Below, piece after piece: positions 26,801 to 34,603 of a DNA stretch of 64,000 bases; position 1 is the first letter of the stretch; the number at the start of each line of letters is the position of its first letter. The notes under the pieces were generated by a model that ran no database searches, was not told the origin of the DNA, and was given only the letters and a program-made list of their open reading frames with translations. The position numbers and the translations under genes are program-made. Origin of the DNA: Bathymodiolus brooksi (Eukaryota > Mollusca > Bivalvia > Mytilida > Modiolidae); contig OY804579.1 of the NCBI GenBank assembly GCA_963680875.1, forward strand, positions 55,813,718 to 55,877,717. The letters run 5' to 3'.

Positions 26801-29800
26801 CAGAGTCGACTATTACGACCACTAATGCTTTTTTTTGTTATAGAGTAGTACCACTATTTCATATTCCTATGTTCCTGGTTTCTCCCCTGGATCAGTGAAA
26901 ATAGACATGACTATGATAAAGGAAATCAGAATCATCAGTTAAAATTTGCTACAAATATTTCTGGTCCCCTTCTGTCATAACTGCGCATGCCTCTACTTGT
27001 AGTTTTTGTATTTGTGTATATATACCACGTGTTTCATTCTTTTTACCTTTGGCGCACAGGAAATAAATTGTTGATAAAAAAACTTTAAACTATTATAATA
27101 TAATAGAAAACAGCAAGTGGGATCCCATTAACCGGTTTACACCGTCACATTGTTGTGCCTATCCCAAGATCGGGCCTGGATTTCTAACGTCATAGTCGTG
27201 ATTTTTTGTATTCAGTGAGTTAAGCTGAAAGGTGATTGTTTGCTTACCACTGACATAGTTGGTATCAATGGAATTGTTGACATCCATGTTTAAACTATTG
27301 ACCATCATTAACTTGTCGTGTTTTCCTCTGATCCTTCTAAATATATTTAGAGTTATCTGATCTGTATTACATAGTTGTGTACTTACCCATTCTTAGCGAA
27401 GTTCGACCAATACAACATTAGTTCAGTAGCCAAACCCTTTTCCTCCGATGACAAAGGGAACATCATAAATTCAAATACCAATTCGTCACCATGTCCTGCA
27501 CCACTAAACCATGGAGGCACCACATTTAAAATGAATGACTTTGGTGATGGTCTAGAAAACATATACTGATACCTCTTTGAGTTTGTCTTCGATTGGTCAT
27601 GTAAACGTAATGCACGGAAAGCAGGATAGTGAAAATAATAATCTGAATAGGCATTCACTATGTCCATACTAAGCTGGAACGGATCTGGAGACTTGCCATA
27701 ATATTCGCAAGCGGCTTTTCCCACACGTGTATCATTATAATCAAGTGTAAAATCAGGTGCGAGATAATCACATAAAACACGTCTGGGCATGCCATCAGAC
27801 ATATTAAATCCGTACGAATATTGTAGTGGTAGTGCCCTCCCTACAAGCAAGGAACCTTCTGACGAAACAGTACCTATAATGACATCAATAGACTGAAAGA
27901 ATAAATTAGCCTCGGAGTTAACATCATCCAATAGATTGATTGGAACATCAGTGAGTAGTTCCCCATCCACGACTGGACTATAAAGCATATCCCAGTCTAA
28001 AGTTAAAAATAAGTCAGCTGATAGCCCCTTCATACATTGTACTAATAGTGTTGTGTTACTAAATGGACAATTCAATTTGGTGCCAAGTCTTGACAGCGAT
28101 TTCGTGCTACTTACAGAAAATCTAGGTAAATATGCAGTCCCACTTTGTTGTATTGCTCTTTGAAACAAACCTTTATTAATGGGCATCAGACAAAGCAAGC
28201 CAACGCTTATGGCCCCTGCAGATTCCCCAAATACGGTTATTGACTGGCTGTTACCCCCAAAATGTTCAATATTGTCCTGAACCCATCGAATAGCCATTAT
28301 CTGATCCCACAATCCATAATTTCCTTTCGCAACAGAATCACCCGTGCTGAAAAATCCATTCACACCTAAACGGTAGTTAATGGTAACCACAATTACACTT
28401 CCGGTTACCGCTAGGTATGATCCATCATACAGCATGCCTTGTCCTCCCTGAAATCCTCCTCCATGTATCCACACCATCACAGATTTTTTACTATTACAAG
28501 ATATATTAAACGGAACATATATATTCAGGTGCAAGCAATCCTCAGAGATGTTCTGATTCTGAAGTAGATCCTTTTCCATTCCTAATGTTTGGTAACAAGA
28601 TGGTCCGAACTTTGTTGCATCCAAAGTTCCTGCCCATATTCCATATTTCTCTGGTTTTTCAAACCTTAAATTTCCTATTGGTGGTTTTGCAAATGGAATT
28701 TTCCGGAACTCAAAGACGTCATTATTTTCTACATCTCTGACAATACCTTTGATTCCACCTAACGGTGTTTGTAAAGTGATATATCCAGATCCATTAGAAC
28801 GCGTATCAGTGCATTGGTGAATTTGTTGAATGTCTCTTGACCAGAAATTAATTCTATCCTGATATAAATTACTTCCGGTTGTAATGGTAAAGTCCAGGTT
28901 GATGTACTTCTCATTTAGCGTATCATAGGCTTCCCAGTGTGGTAAAGCAGGCCCATTCGGGTCTCTGAAAATACAAAAAAGAATATGCAGCGGGAAAGAT
29001 ATCGCAATGATTCCGTATCTCTATTTGTTCTTCATTTTAAAAAATGTATTTGTAAATATCTGTATAATTAAAGTTTGTTTTTGCCCGCAAAAACGTATGT
29101 CTCCCCTCGTCCCACAAACTGTAGTCTGTTTAGGTAACAAATAAAATTAAGCTTCAATGAATAACAAAACAAACTGTTTTTAATCCATGAAACACAAAAA
29201 CAAATTGATCAAAAGTGCTAAAGCAAGGGTTACAGGTACTATTCCATTTTGTCTTGGCAAAGTTCCTCATTCCAGAAAATTGCTCAGCCTATGACCAATG
29301 ATTTTAAAGGAGTTCTAAAATTCCAAATTCAATGGATTGGTGATGAAAAACCTTTTCAGGGAAATAGTGACATTATGATAGTCTCTTGTACATATACATA
29401 TATAGGGAGTGGATGTGGTCGAGTGGTCTAGGGCGCTGGACGTAAGGCTAAGCGAATGGTGCTGCAGTGTATCAATGGTGTGGGTTCAAATCCCGTCGAG
29501 GGAAGAACAAAAATTTGACAGCTCTAAAATCTAATTCTAACACTGTTTGGTTTAATTTTCAGACGTATATATATATATATATAAATATATATATTTATAT
29601 ACAAGTTTCAGTAAGGGTTATTACACTAGAGTGTTTGCAAATAACAGTGTCCACTTAAAATGAGTAATATCTGAATATATTTATAAAATGATTCTACTGA
29701 AGTTGTTGCATATCTACAGAATTATATGTCATATCATGGTAGCTGTAATAAATTGGCACTACACCAGCTTGTTGAGCATTCAAATGTCGAGTGTAAATAT

Positions 29801-32800
29801 GATCTAGGCACGTCAGTTTACGAGTAGTAGAAGATTTTATATTCTGTTTAAAAGCAGAAAATGTGCGTGTGATTACATCATCTTTTCTGGATAAAAGGTG
29901 CACATTGGAATCACCCATGACTATTTGTGGAATGCCAGGTGTCAAGTCTTTCAAGAGACGATTTAGCGCATCACAGAAATACTTCACTGGTAGATCTGGT
30001 GGTCTGTAAATATTGATAACGAAGATCTGAGGAGATTTGACATGCACAGCTACACATTCTATTCCATATTTGATCGTAGTATATTTCGGTAAATTTTTAA
30101 GTTCAAAGGGGCATAACTCCCACAAAATTTGGGCGATCACAATTTCATGGTAATATGCACAACTACATATGGTGTCCTTACTACCTACCAAGTTTCATGA
30201 AATTCTGTTCAGTAGTTTCAGAAGAATTGCGCTGACAAACTGTGTGACGAACAGACGGACGGACAGGACAAAAACAATATGTCTCCCCACCAAAGTGGGG
30301 GGAGACATGATACCATTGTAAGTCTTTCTATATATCGGTTACCACCATCCTGAGTATCGGTATACATGTATGGTACGACACAAATCATGTTATACCCACT
30401 GGCAATTCACCAGATTTTTTCACAACAGTAACATTACATGTATCATTAGTGGAACAAGAACTGGCACTCTTCCGGAGTACACGAGTTTACCCGGGTTCTT
30501 GTGTGGGGTTCGTATTGCTCAATCTTTGTTTTTATGTGTAGTGTCTAGTAGATCATTGTTATTTTGGCTATCCTGTTTAGGCACTTTGGTTTTATTGCTC
30601 CCAAAAAACTTTAAATTATTCGGATTTCCAATCTTTCGAATCTTTCGATTTTGAGCAAGCGCTTCTTGCGCCCTAAACTTGATATCTACGTTTTTATTAT
30701 CTTATTGTCATTTTCTATTGTTGGCCATTGTATTTTAAATCCCTCGATTTACGGCTTCTGATTACCATTTTGGTAACTACCAGACTTCTTGTTTTACCCA
30801 CTAACAATTTAGGTAATGCCAATATCTATATTTCCAGTTAAATTAGAATTGACTATATTATCATGATTACACCTCATAGGACTCGATCATTAGTTTTATG
30901 TGTATTGTGTTGTAGATCGTTGTTTGTCCTTTTGTTCTTTTTCATCTGGCCCTTGTGTAGCCTGTTCTTCAATTTACGGATTCTGAGTACCCCTTTGGTA
31001 TCTCCAAATTCTTCTTGGATATAAAAAGCTGGAGTCAACATGGCAAGTGCTTTTGATAATGTTCCACTTAAAATATTTTTTTGACGTCATACAATTACTT
31101 TTAAGACTCCATAATTATTTCTTTTTTATTTGTATTTGAACTTTAGCCTTTAGCTATTTTAACCTTATAATTTTTTAATACTTTGGTACTTGCGAGCATC
31201 AACCACCGGCTGAACGTCCTAAGTCTACTTTAAGTTTCAAAACGTTCGTCTTACCATCAGGCCACGGAATTCATACGAGTATACTACATAATTAATACGA
31301 CTCTTTACAGTAAATTATATTAATAAAGAAAATATCAACTCAATTCTACGAGTAACTGTTCAATTTTTAAAGAGCAAGCTAGTGAATATATCGCTAGTAA
31401 TTACAAATCAGCAGACCATAGGTGAACAATTGGAACATTTGAAATTTAGCAGAGTGTGTGTGTTCGTTTTTGCTTTGCAATCTAATCGGGCTTTCTAAAT
31501 ATTATAGAAAAAATAAAAGTCAAATAAATGCACTCTTTAGATGAAAATGCATTAAGTAAGAACATAAGCTCCTACTTCTAGATTCGTAGCAAGAATGTGC
31601 GGTGTATTTACATTACGTAACTCCATGTCACTCTTAGCATCAATAATTGTGATCACTGCGAAATGAATGAAATACGGTTTAAATGGTATTCAACATCCAT
31701 AGCGATAAAAATGATAAAAATAGTTTGAATATACCAAAGGGGTAGGTATTCAGAAGCCGTAAATCGAAGAAGGACAAACAATGCAATGGTCAAACGAAAA
31801 AGGATAAAGGGACACACGACGATCTACAAAACACTACACATCGAAATTGAATAGTTCGCGCGCTACACGAACACCACTGAAAACCAGGCGATGCGGAAAG
31901 GAGCAATAAGCTTAAATATCAATATATTACACCACACATTGCTCAGTATAAATATGAGGAAATATGCACAATCGATGATAACCGATGATAATTATAATAT
32001 TTAGCATGTTGTAGTATGAAACCGGTTATTGTTCTATTCACATGTCCAGTGATAACAGTTAAATAATAAACTACTAATGTAAACTGAGGTACAAATTGCT
32101 AACAACAATATAAAAACAAACAAGATATGGAGAAACCCTCTACAAACTTTCTCAACCATTTAACACCATTTATCTTTAAAATCAATGTAAATCTTTGTTT
32201 ACAGAAGTAATAAAATACAAACAAATCAGTAGCTAAAATAACCCTATAAATAATACACAAATATTTGTTGAGGTCAATGTTTACTGGTGCATGGCATTGA
32301 TGTCATTTAAGTGATCTGGGGCTAGTTTTACGAAGCTGTCTTATGACAAAGATTGATTCGATTTAAATATGTCTTACAACAAAAGTACTGTCTCAATTCG
32401 TTTCACAAAATTGTCGTAAAATAAGACATGTCTAAATATTTGTCATAACTTTACGACAAATTAATGATGGCGGCGTTGTATATAATATTGCAACATAGCC
32501 GACAATTACGACCACTAATGCTTTTTTGTGATAGAGTTGTACCACTATTTCATAATCCTATGTTCTTGATTTCTCCCCTGGATCAGTGAAAATAGACATG
32601 TCATAATCATCAGCTAAGATTTGTTACATATATGTGTTGTCCTCTTCTGTTAGAACTGTACATGCCTCTACTTGCATCCTTTTTTCACTCACGTAGATGT
32701 ACCCCTTGTTTCCTTCTCCTTACCTTTTGCACACAGAAAGTAAATTGATGATTAAAAACTTAAAATTTTATAAAATAATATAATTTTAAAAAAAAACAAA

Positions 32801-34603
32801 AAACAAATGGGATCCCATTAACCGGTCTACTCCGCCACCTTCTTTGTGCCTGTCCCCAACCAGGACCTGGATTTCCAAATTCATATGTCGGTCGTTTTAT
32901 GTTTTCAGTGAGTTAAGAAGAGTTTGAAAACACCAAAGGAGTAATCAGAATCTGTAAATCTGAGAGGTGATTGTTTGCTTAGTTGATATTAGTGGAATTG
33001 GTGAAATTGTTACAATTGCTGTTTAAGCTTTCGCTTCATAGTATTTGATCACCCTCACTCTGTCGTGTTTTGCTCTGATCTCTCTAAGCATATTAAGAGT
33101 TATCTGCTCTTCTATAACATTGTTGAGTACTTACCCATTCTTAGCGAAGTTTGACCAATACAACATTAGTTCAGTAGCGAAATCCTTTTCCTCCGATGAC
33201 AAAGGGAACATCATAAATTCAAATACCAATTCGTCACCATGTCCTGCACCACTAAACCACGGAGGCACCACATTTAACATAAATGACTTTGGTGATGGTC
33301 TAGAAAACATATATTGATACCTATTTGAGTTTGTCTTCGCTTGGCCATGTAAGCGTAACGCACGTAAAGCAGGATAGTGAAAATAATAATCTGAATAGGC
33401 ATTCACTATGTCCATACTAAGCTGGAACGGATCTGGAGACTTTCCATAAAATTCGCAAGCGGCTTTTCCCACACGTGTATCATTATAATCAAGTGTAAAA
33501 TCAGGTGCGAGATAATCACATAAAACACGTCTGGGCATACCATCAGACATGTTAAATCCGTACGAATATTGTAGTGGTAGTGCCAACCCTACAAGCAAGG
33601 AACCCTCTGACGAAACAGTCCCTATAATGACATCAATAGACTGAAAGAATAAATTAGCCTCGGAATTAACATCATCCAATAGATTGATTGGAACATCAGT
33701 GAGTAGTTCCCCATCCACGACTGGATTATAAAACATATCCCAGTCTAAGGTTAAAAATAAGTCAGCTGATAGCCCTTTCATACATTGTACTAATAGTGTT
33801 GTGTTACTAAATGGACAATTCAATTTGGTGCCAAGTCTTGACAGCGATGTGGTACTACCTACAGAAAATCTTGGTACATATGCAGTCCCACTTTGTTGTA
33901 TTGCTCTTTGAAACAAACCTTTATTGATGGGCATCAGACAAAGCAAGCCGACGCTTATGGCTCCTGCAGATTCCCCAAATATAGTTATTGACTGGCTGTT
34001 ACCACCAAAGTATTCAATATTGTCCTGAACCCATCGAATAGCCATTATCTGATCCCACAATCCATAATTTCCTTTCGCAACAGAATCACCCGTGCTGAAA
34101 AAGCCATTCACACCTAAACGGTAGTTAATGGTAACCACAATCACACTTCCGGTTACCGCTAGATATGATCCATCATACAGCATGCCTTGTCCTCCCTGAA
34201 ATCCTCCTCCATGAATCCATACCATAACAGATCGTTTGTTGGTAGTGTTTAAGTCATAAGGAACATACATATTAAGATGTAAGCAATCTTCAGAAATAGT
34301 TGTATTCGGTACAATGGATTGAAATGATAAAACCTGAATACAAGAAGGCCCAAACCGTGTGGCATCAAGTGTGTCTTTCCATGGTCCAAACTTCTCTGGT
34401 TTTTCAAATCTAAGATTTCCTACTGGAGGTTTTGCAAATGGGATTTTTCTAAATTCATAAACTTTACTACCAAGCACAGATCTGTGTATGCCTGTTATAT
34501 TTCCAAGTCCTGTGGTTATTGTTGTGTGGTCTTGACAATAGACTACATACCACAAAAAGAGCTTTATTGTGATAACCGTCTGTATGACGACTAATTTATT
34601 CAT
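1..34603 (-). CDS. Tandem multi-domain carboxylesterase/cholinesterase-like gene (whole locus, 3' end outside window)
   Basis: Seven large exons on the minus strand join in one frame: D1 34603-33135, D2 28964-27387, D3 25292-23715, D4 20331-18754, D5 15376-13799, D6 4349-2736, D7 949-1. Every donor reads GG|GTAAGT after ...FAKNG or FAKTG; D2-D6 acceptors read TTTTCAG|A and continue as (G)DPNGPALPHWEAYD, the canonical C-terminal part of type-B carboxylesterases. D2-D5 are each 1578 nt and D6 is 1614 nt, all divisible by 3 and flanked by phase-2 introns. Only D1 has a start codon and signal peptide, and no exon here carries a final stop. I infer a secreted protein with seven or more alpha/beta-hydrolase domains in series; the visible part exceeds 3,400 residues. 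Introns are about 4.2, 2.1, 3.4, 3.4, 9.4 and 1.8 kb. The alternative is a cluster of tandem genes whose private first and last exons I cannot see. Ligand or substrate is unknown. Confidence 0.72.
965..1545. repeat. Degenerate ~30-bp minisatellite in intron D6-D7
   Basis: About 19 imperfect copies of a unit read as ATATTAATATGGACCCATTC followed by TCAATCAA. Variants swap CCCATT/CCAATT and ATGGAC/ATGTAC. A higher-order duplication is visible: the stretch from about 1081 recurs almost unchanged from about 1213. The tract begins immediately after the D7 acceptor region. Confidence 0.85.
1546..2735. other. Remainder of intron D6-D7
   Basis: No convincing gene on either strand; short open frames are unsupported. 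One hairpin at 2013-2071 is listed separately. Confidence 0.6.
2013..2071. repeat. Short hairpin/inverted repeat
   Basis: Arms of 27 nt (AATGTTGTGTTAGCATTGAC.. and its complement) with one mismatch around a 5-nt loop TATAG. AT-rich flanks (AATAAT / ATTATT) extend the pairing slightly. It resembles a tiny foldback element or MITE remnant. Confidence 0.7.
2736..4349 (-). CDS. Esterase exon D6, diverged C-terminal half
   Basis: A 1614-nt symmetric exon (538 codons), 12 codons longer than D2-D5. The 5' part (tail DPNGPALPHWEAYDTLSEKY, linker, LDATKFGPSCYQTLG..., HGGGY) resembles D2-D5. From about VKDNIASFGGDSESITIFGE onward the sequence is much more diverged. Catalytic positions survive: GESAG, Glu in GTVSKESSEF (Ser replaces the usual Gly after Glu) and His in GSYHADDLMF. 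Activity is therefore possible, but the pocket probably differs. It ends FAKTG|GTAAGTG. Exon D7 supplies an equally diverged C-terminal tail for this domain. Confidence 0.82.
4540..5045 (+). repeat. Dispersed mussel-type repeat, forward copy
   Basis: Contains the recognisable string TCATTAGTGGAGCAGGAACT, then GGAGCACACGAGTTCACTCC, and TTTACGGATTCTGAGTACCC near its end. Paralogous copies sit at the same intron position near 15570-16040, 20530-21000, 25480-26140 and 30400-31030, so it predates the esterase duplications. Short open frames inside it are incidental. Confidence 0.7.
5380..5640 (-). repeat. Dispersed mussel-type repeat, reverse copy
   Basis: Related to the forward copy but inverted: GTTTGAAGATACCAAAGAGG.. 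to TCCTGCTCCACTAGTGATAC. Equivalent copies lie near 16430-16690, 21385-21650 and 26500-26760 in the paralogous introns, and an independent copy near 61880-62120. Each esterase intron therefore carries an inverted pair. Confidence 0.65.
5793..5830. repeat. (TG)n microsatellite
   Basis: Uninterrupted TG dinucleotide run ending in TTTTG. The paralogous position in intron D4-D5 (about 16775) has only a few TG units. Confidence 0.95.
6085..8018. repeat. 44-bp minisatellite, about 44 copies
   Basis: Head-to-tail copies of a 44-bp unit starting TGTACCAAAGGGGTAGGTAT and continuing TCAGAAGAAGGACAAACAAT. Most copies are identical; some carry AGAAGC for AGAAGA, and two are 43 bp (AAAGGGTAGG). The two short copies lie 483 bp apart and the surrounding blocks are identical, which shows a secondary duplication of 11 units. 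Both strands give short open frames because of the repeat; these are not genes. Confidence 0.97.
8931..9220. repeat. Left subterminal GACGTTGG-rich repeats of the 4-kb element
   Basis: Imperfect ~58-bp repeats built on CCAACGTCGG and ACGACGGTCGGGTTCTCG, far richer in CpG than the surroundings. They mirror the right end in inverse orientation and may be transposase binding arrays (inference). Confidence 0.65.
9308..10404. other. Internal part of the 4-kb element without a recognised gene
   Basis: A possible noncoding first exon ends at a consensus donor near 9619 (AAACTCAT|GTAAGTTATC), about 1.6 kb upstream of the DUF4806-like exons. A short (AC)n run lies near 9291-9307. Nothing else was recognised. 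Confidence 0.4.
10413..10577. mobile_element. 165-bp hairpin MITE, hAT-like, with 8-bp target duplication
   Basis: Nearly perfect inverted arms starting GACAGGTGCTTGTGGACAGG and ending in the complement (..CCACAAGCACCTGTG), with a poly-T/poly-A interior. The 8-bp direct repeat ACAACTAT flanks it at 10405-10412 and 10578-10585. CAGG(T/C)G-type ends and an 8-bp TSD fit non-autonomous hAT elements. It shares terminal sequence with the larger foldback at 48143-49009. Confidence 0.88.
10870..11129. repeat. Fragment related to the TTAA element at 36859-37417, inverted
   Basis: From AATAAGCGACAAAATACAAA through GTACGATAAGCTGCTTAATG to ATCGTAGCTAATGCCTCT this matches the complement of 36859 onward with point differences. 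The other end is not clear, so it appears to be a partial copy inside the 4-kb element. Confidence 0.7.
11265..11425 (+). pseudogene. DUF4806-like exon, frameshifted
   Basis: After the acceptor TTTGTAG, the frame reads ISYLGRIGGDNVRDCGRRIL then NALMTTDVAITLNWKGKGDK. This matches the DUF4806 pattern (GG, RRIL, LMT, NWKG), recognised from memory. A run of five A at about 11381-11385 appears to hold one extra base. Past it, the homologous reading (MSFEALNVCIIVK) continues in the shifted frame and splices in phase 1 to the next exon as VKAAVRKNN. The unshifted frame does not join. The gene is probably dead or has a sequencing indel. DUF4806 has no known function but recurs in invertebrate repeats. 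Confidence 0.6.
11766..11893 (+). pseudogene. DUF4806-like terminal exon
   Basis: The acceptor TTATTTTACAG precedes CT GCA GTA.., giving AVRKNNTTTNAETDDRIEGV then IKNWLKYASDRNGGRKART and a stop at 11891-11893. The IKNWL..A..R.GGR.(A)R ending fits the C-terminus of DUF4806 proteins. It belongs with the exon at 11265-11425. N-terminal exons were not found. Confidence 0.6.
11985..12245 (-). mobile_element. tRNA-derived SINE, full-length
   Basis: On the minus strand the head GGGTGGCTCAATGAGTTAGG (A-box-like) and GGTTCGCGCCC (B box) resembles a tRNA. A middle part with GTGATAAAGTTTACCAGTTG follows, then the 3' core GATATAGCTGAAATATTG and GTGGCGTTAAAACACC. It has inserted downstream of the DUF4806 exons. 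Confidence 0.85.
12525..12919. repeat. Right subterminal repeats of the 4-kb element
   Basis: Two tandem ~145-bp copies containing GCGCCAACGTCGACCCGATG and ATTCGACGTCAAACCAACGT, plus many GACGTTGGNCCAACGTC palindromes. High CpG content contrasts with AT-rich neighbours. Confidence 0.7.
13799..15376 (-). CDS. Esterase exon D5
   Basis: A symmetric 1578-nt exon with the same layout as D2-D4: end of the preceding domain, ~20-residue linker with one Cys, and esterase core with HGGG, GESAG, SSEG and GHGDEL. The donor reads GG|GTAAGTAC; in the reading frame it contains TAA, so retention of this intron would end the protein directly after FAKNG. Its downstream intron (4350-13798) is much longer than its paralogues because it gained a 44-bp minisatellite and a 4 kb TIR element. 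Confidence 0.82.
13799..18753. repeat. Segmental duplication unit 1 (D5 exon plus upstream intron)
   Basis: A ~4,955-bp unit repeated by unit 2 at 18754-23714, with identical exon translation and only about ten visible differences in the ~3.4-kb intron. One difference is loss of TTTGTATT-type bases near 18380. Confidence 0.92.
18754..20331 (-). CDS. Esterase exon D4 (protein identical to D5)
   Basis: A symmetric 1578-nt exon. Its product is the same as that of D5 over the ~511 residues compared. It encodes the tail DPNGPALPHWEAYDTLNEKY, linker with CTDTRSNGSG, then an esterase core with complete triad motifs and the two conserved disulfide pairs. The exon and its upstream intron (20332-23714) repeat the D5 exon and intron (15377-18753) with about ten visible substitutions and a small indel, so the duplication is very recent or was recently homogenised. 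An assembly artefact is possible and would change the domain count. Confidence 0.8.
18754..23714. repeat. Segmental duplication unit 2 (D4 exon plus upstream intron)
   Basis: Same content as unit 1, period 4,955 to 4,961 bp. Intron landmarks (inverted mussel-repeat pair, GATGGTCGCAAATTGAGTTT block, ACGCGTTCGCGG) are in the same order. Confidence 0.92.
23715..25292 (-). CDS. Esterase exon D3
   Basis: A 1578-nt phase-2/phase-2 exon, open from acceptor to donor; I translated the 5' 340 bases and found no stop. It encodes the DPNGPALPHWEAYDTLSEKY tail of the previous domain, a short linker and a full esterase core with HGGG, GESAG, SSEG and GHGDEL. It differs from D4/D5 at a few residues (Glu for Val in YLAETGS, Pro for Ser in YVPRFS, Gly for Trp in LTLDGDML, Asn for Ser in MLYNPV). 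Several changes are non-conservative although DNA identity is very high. It is part of the ~5 kb recent duplication block. Confidence 0.82.
23715..27386. repeat. Segmental duplication unit 3 (D3 exon plus shortened intron)
   Basis: Similar to units 1 and 2, but the intron lacks a ~1.4 kb central block. The junction is near 26770, where GGAAAGGAACGGGAAG joins directly to CGGCGTTGTATATATT. Divergence from units 1/2 is greater than between those two. Confidence 0.85.
27387..28964 (-). CDS. Esterase exon D2 (end of domain 1, linker, domain 2)
   Basis: A symmetric 1578-nt exon (526 codons, phase 2 at both ends). It begins by completing Gly, then DPNGPALPHWEAYDTLNEKY..FW, the C-terminal tail of the preceding domain. 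The linker SRDIQQIHQCTDTRSNGSG follows, and a new domain opens at YITLQTPLGGIKG. The triad motifs GESAG, SSEG and GHGDEL and the HGGG oxyanion loop are intact. There is no signal peptide and no in-frame ATG where a mature N-terminus would be expected, so an independent start here is unlikely. Differences from D3-D5 are scattered (for example LPRFSV and VGRALPLQYS). The following intron (25293-27386) is the shortest of the near-identical group, because a ~1.4 kb middle block is missing around 26770. Confidence 0.82.
29412..29512 (+). mobile_element. tRNA-like SINE head
   Basis: Contains TGGTCGAGTGGTCTAGGGCG (A box) and GGGTTCAAATCCCG (a consensus B box), with a Leu/Ser-like long variable region. 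The acceptor stem does not pair well and unique sequence follows, so a SINE head or tRNA pseudogene is more likely than a working tRNA gene. Confidence 0.5.
29694..30191 (-). pseudogene. Endonuclease/exonuclease/phosphatase (EEP) domain fragment
   Basis: A 165-codon open frame. The first ~37 codons come from the surrounding GGGGAGACAT-type repeat, so the ATG is incidental. From about KYTTIKYGIECVAVHV the sequence resembles the EEP fold used by LINE and Helitron proteins: FVINIYRPP, IVMGDSN (usually GDFN) and LDHIYTR. The final catalytic SDH appears as SYHD and the domain is truncated at both ends. It is probably a captured retroelement or Helitron fragment, not a working enzyme. Confidence 0.55.
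31728..31805. repeat. Single ancestral copy of the 44-bp minisatellite unit
   Basis: Reads ATACCAAAGGGGTAGGTATT then CAGAAGCCGTAAATCGAAGA and GGACAAACAATGCAATGG. Compared with the array at 6085-8018 it has a short extra segment (about CCGTAAATCGA) inside the unit and is present once, at the paralogous intron position. It suggests how the array arose. Confidence 0.75.
33135..34603 (-). CDS. Esterase exon D1: signal peptide plus first carboxylesterase domain
   Basis: The exon encodes 489 full codons plus two bases (phase 2). It starts at an ATG directly after TTGTATTTTAG, so a 5'UTR intron may end there. Residues 1-23 form a signal peptide (hydrophobic VVIQTVITIKLFLWYVVY), so the product should enter the secretory pathway. 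The esterase fold follows: oxyanion HGGG at 131-134, nucleophile GESAG with Ser212, acid Glu333 in SSEG, and His455 in GAGHGDEL, so the triad is complete. Cys88/Cys107 and the LNC...VQC pair fit the family's two conserved disulfides, and several N-glycosylation sequons are present. The exon stops at LYWSNFAKNG; the last ~40 residues of this domain must come from exon D2. The part before HGGGF differs clearly from D2-D5 while the rest is nearly identical, which suggests gene conversion. Confidence 0.85.

Larger units (their letters stand above)
29067..30310. mobile_element. 1.24-kb composite insertion in intron D1-D2
   Basis: Paralogous introns read TCTGTATAATACCATTGTAA without interruption. 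Here the two halves are separated by 1.24 kb with ATGTCTCCCC at the left edge and its complement near the right edge (GGGGGGAGACATGATA), plus GACGGACGGACAGG. The insert carries an endonuclease-like coding fragment and a tRNA-like segment. It looks like a TIR-type repeat that picked up other sequence. Superfamily unknown. Confidence 0.65.

Noticed and set aside
29412..29512. Functional tRNA-Leu/Ser gene
   Set aside because: The B box is good, but the acceptor stem does not pair and it sits in a mobile insertion; more likely a SINE head.
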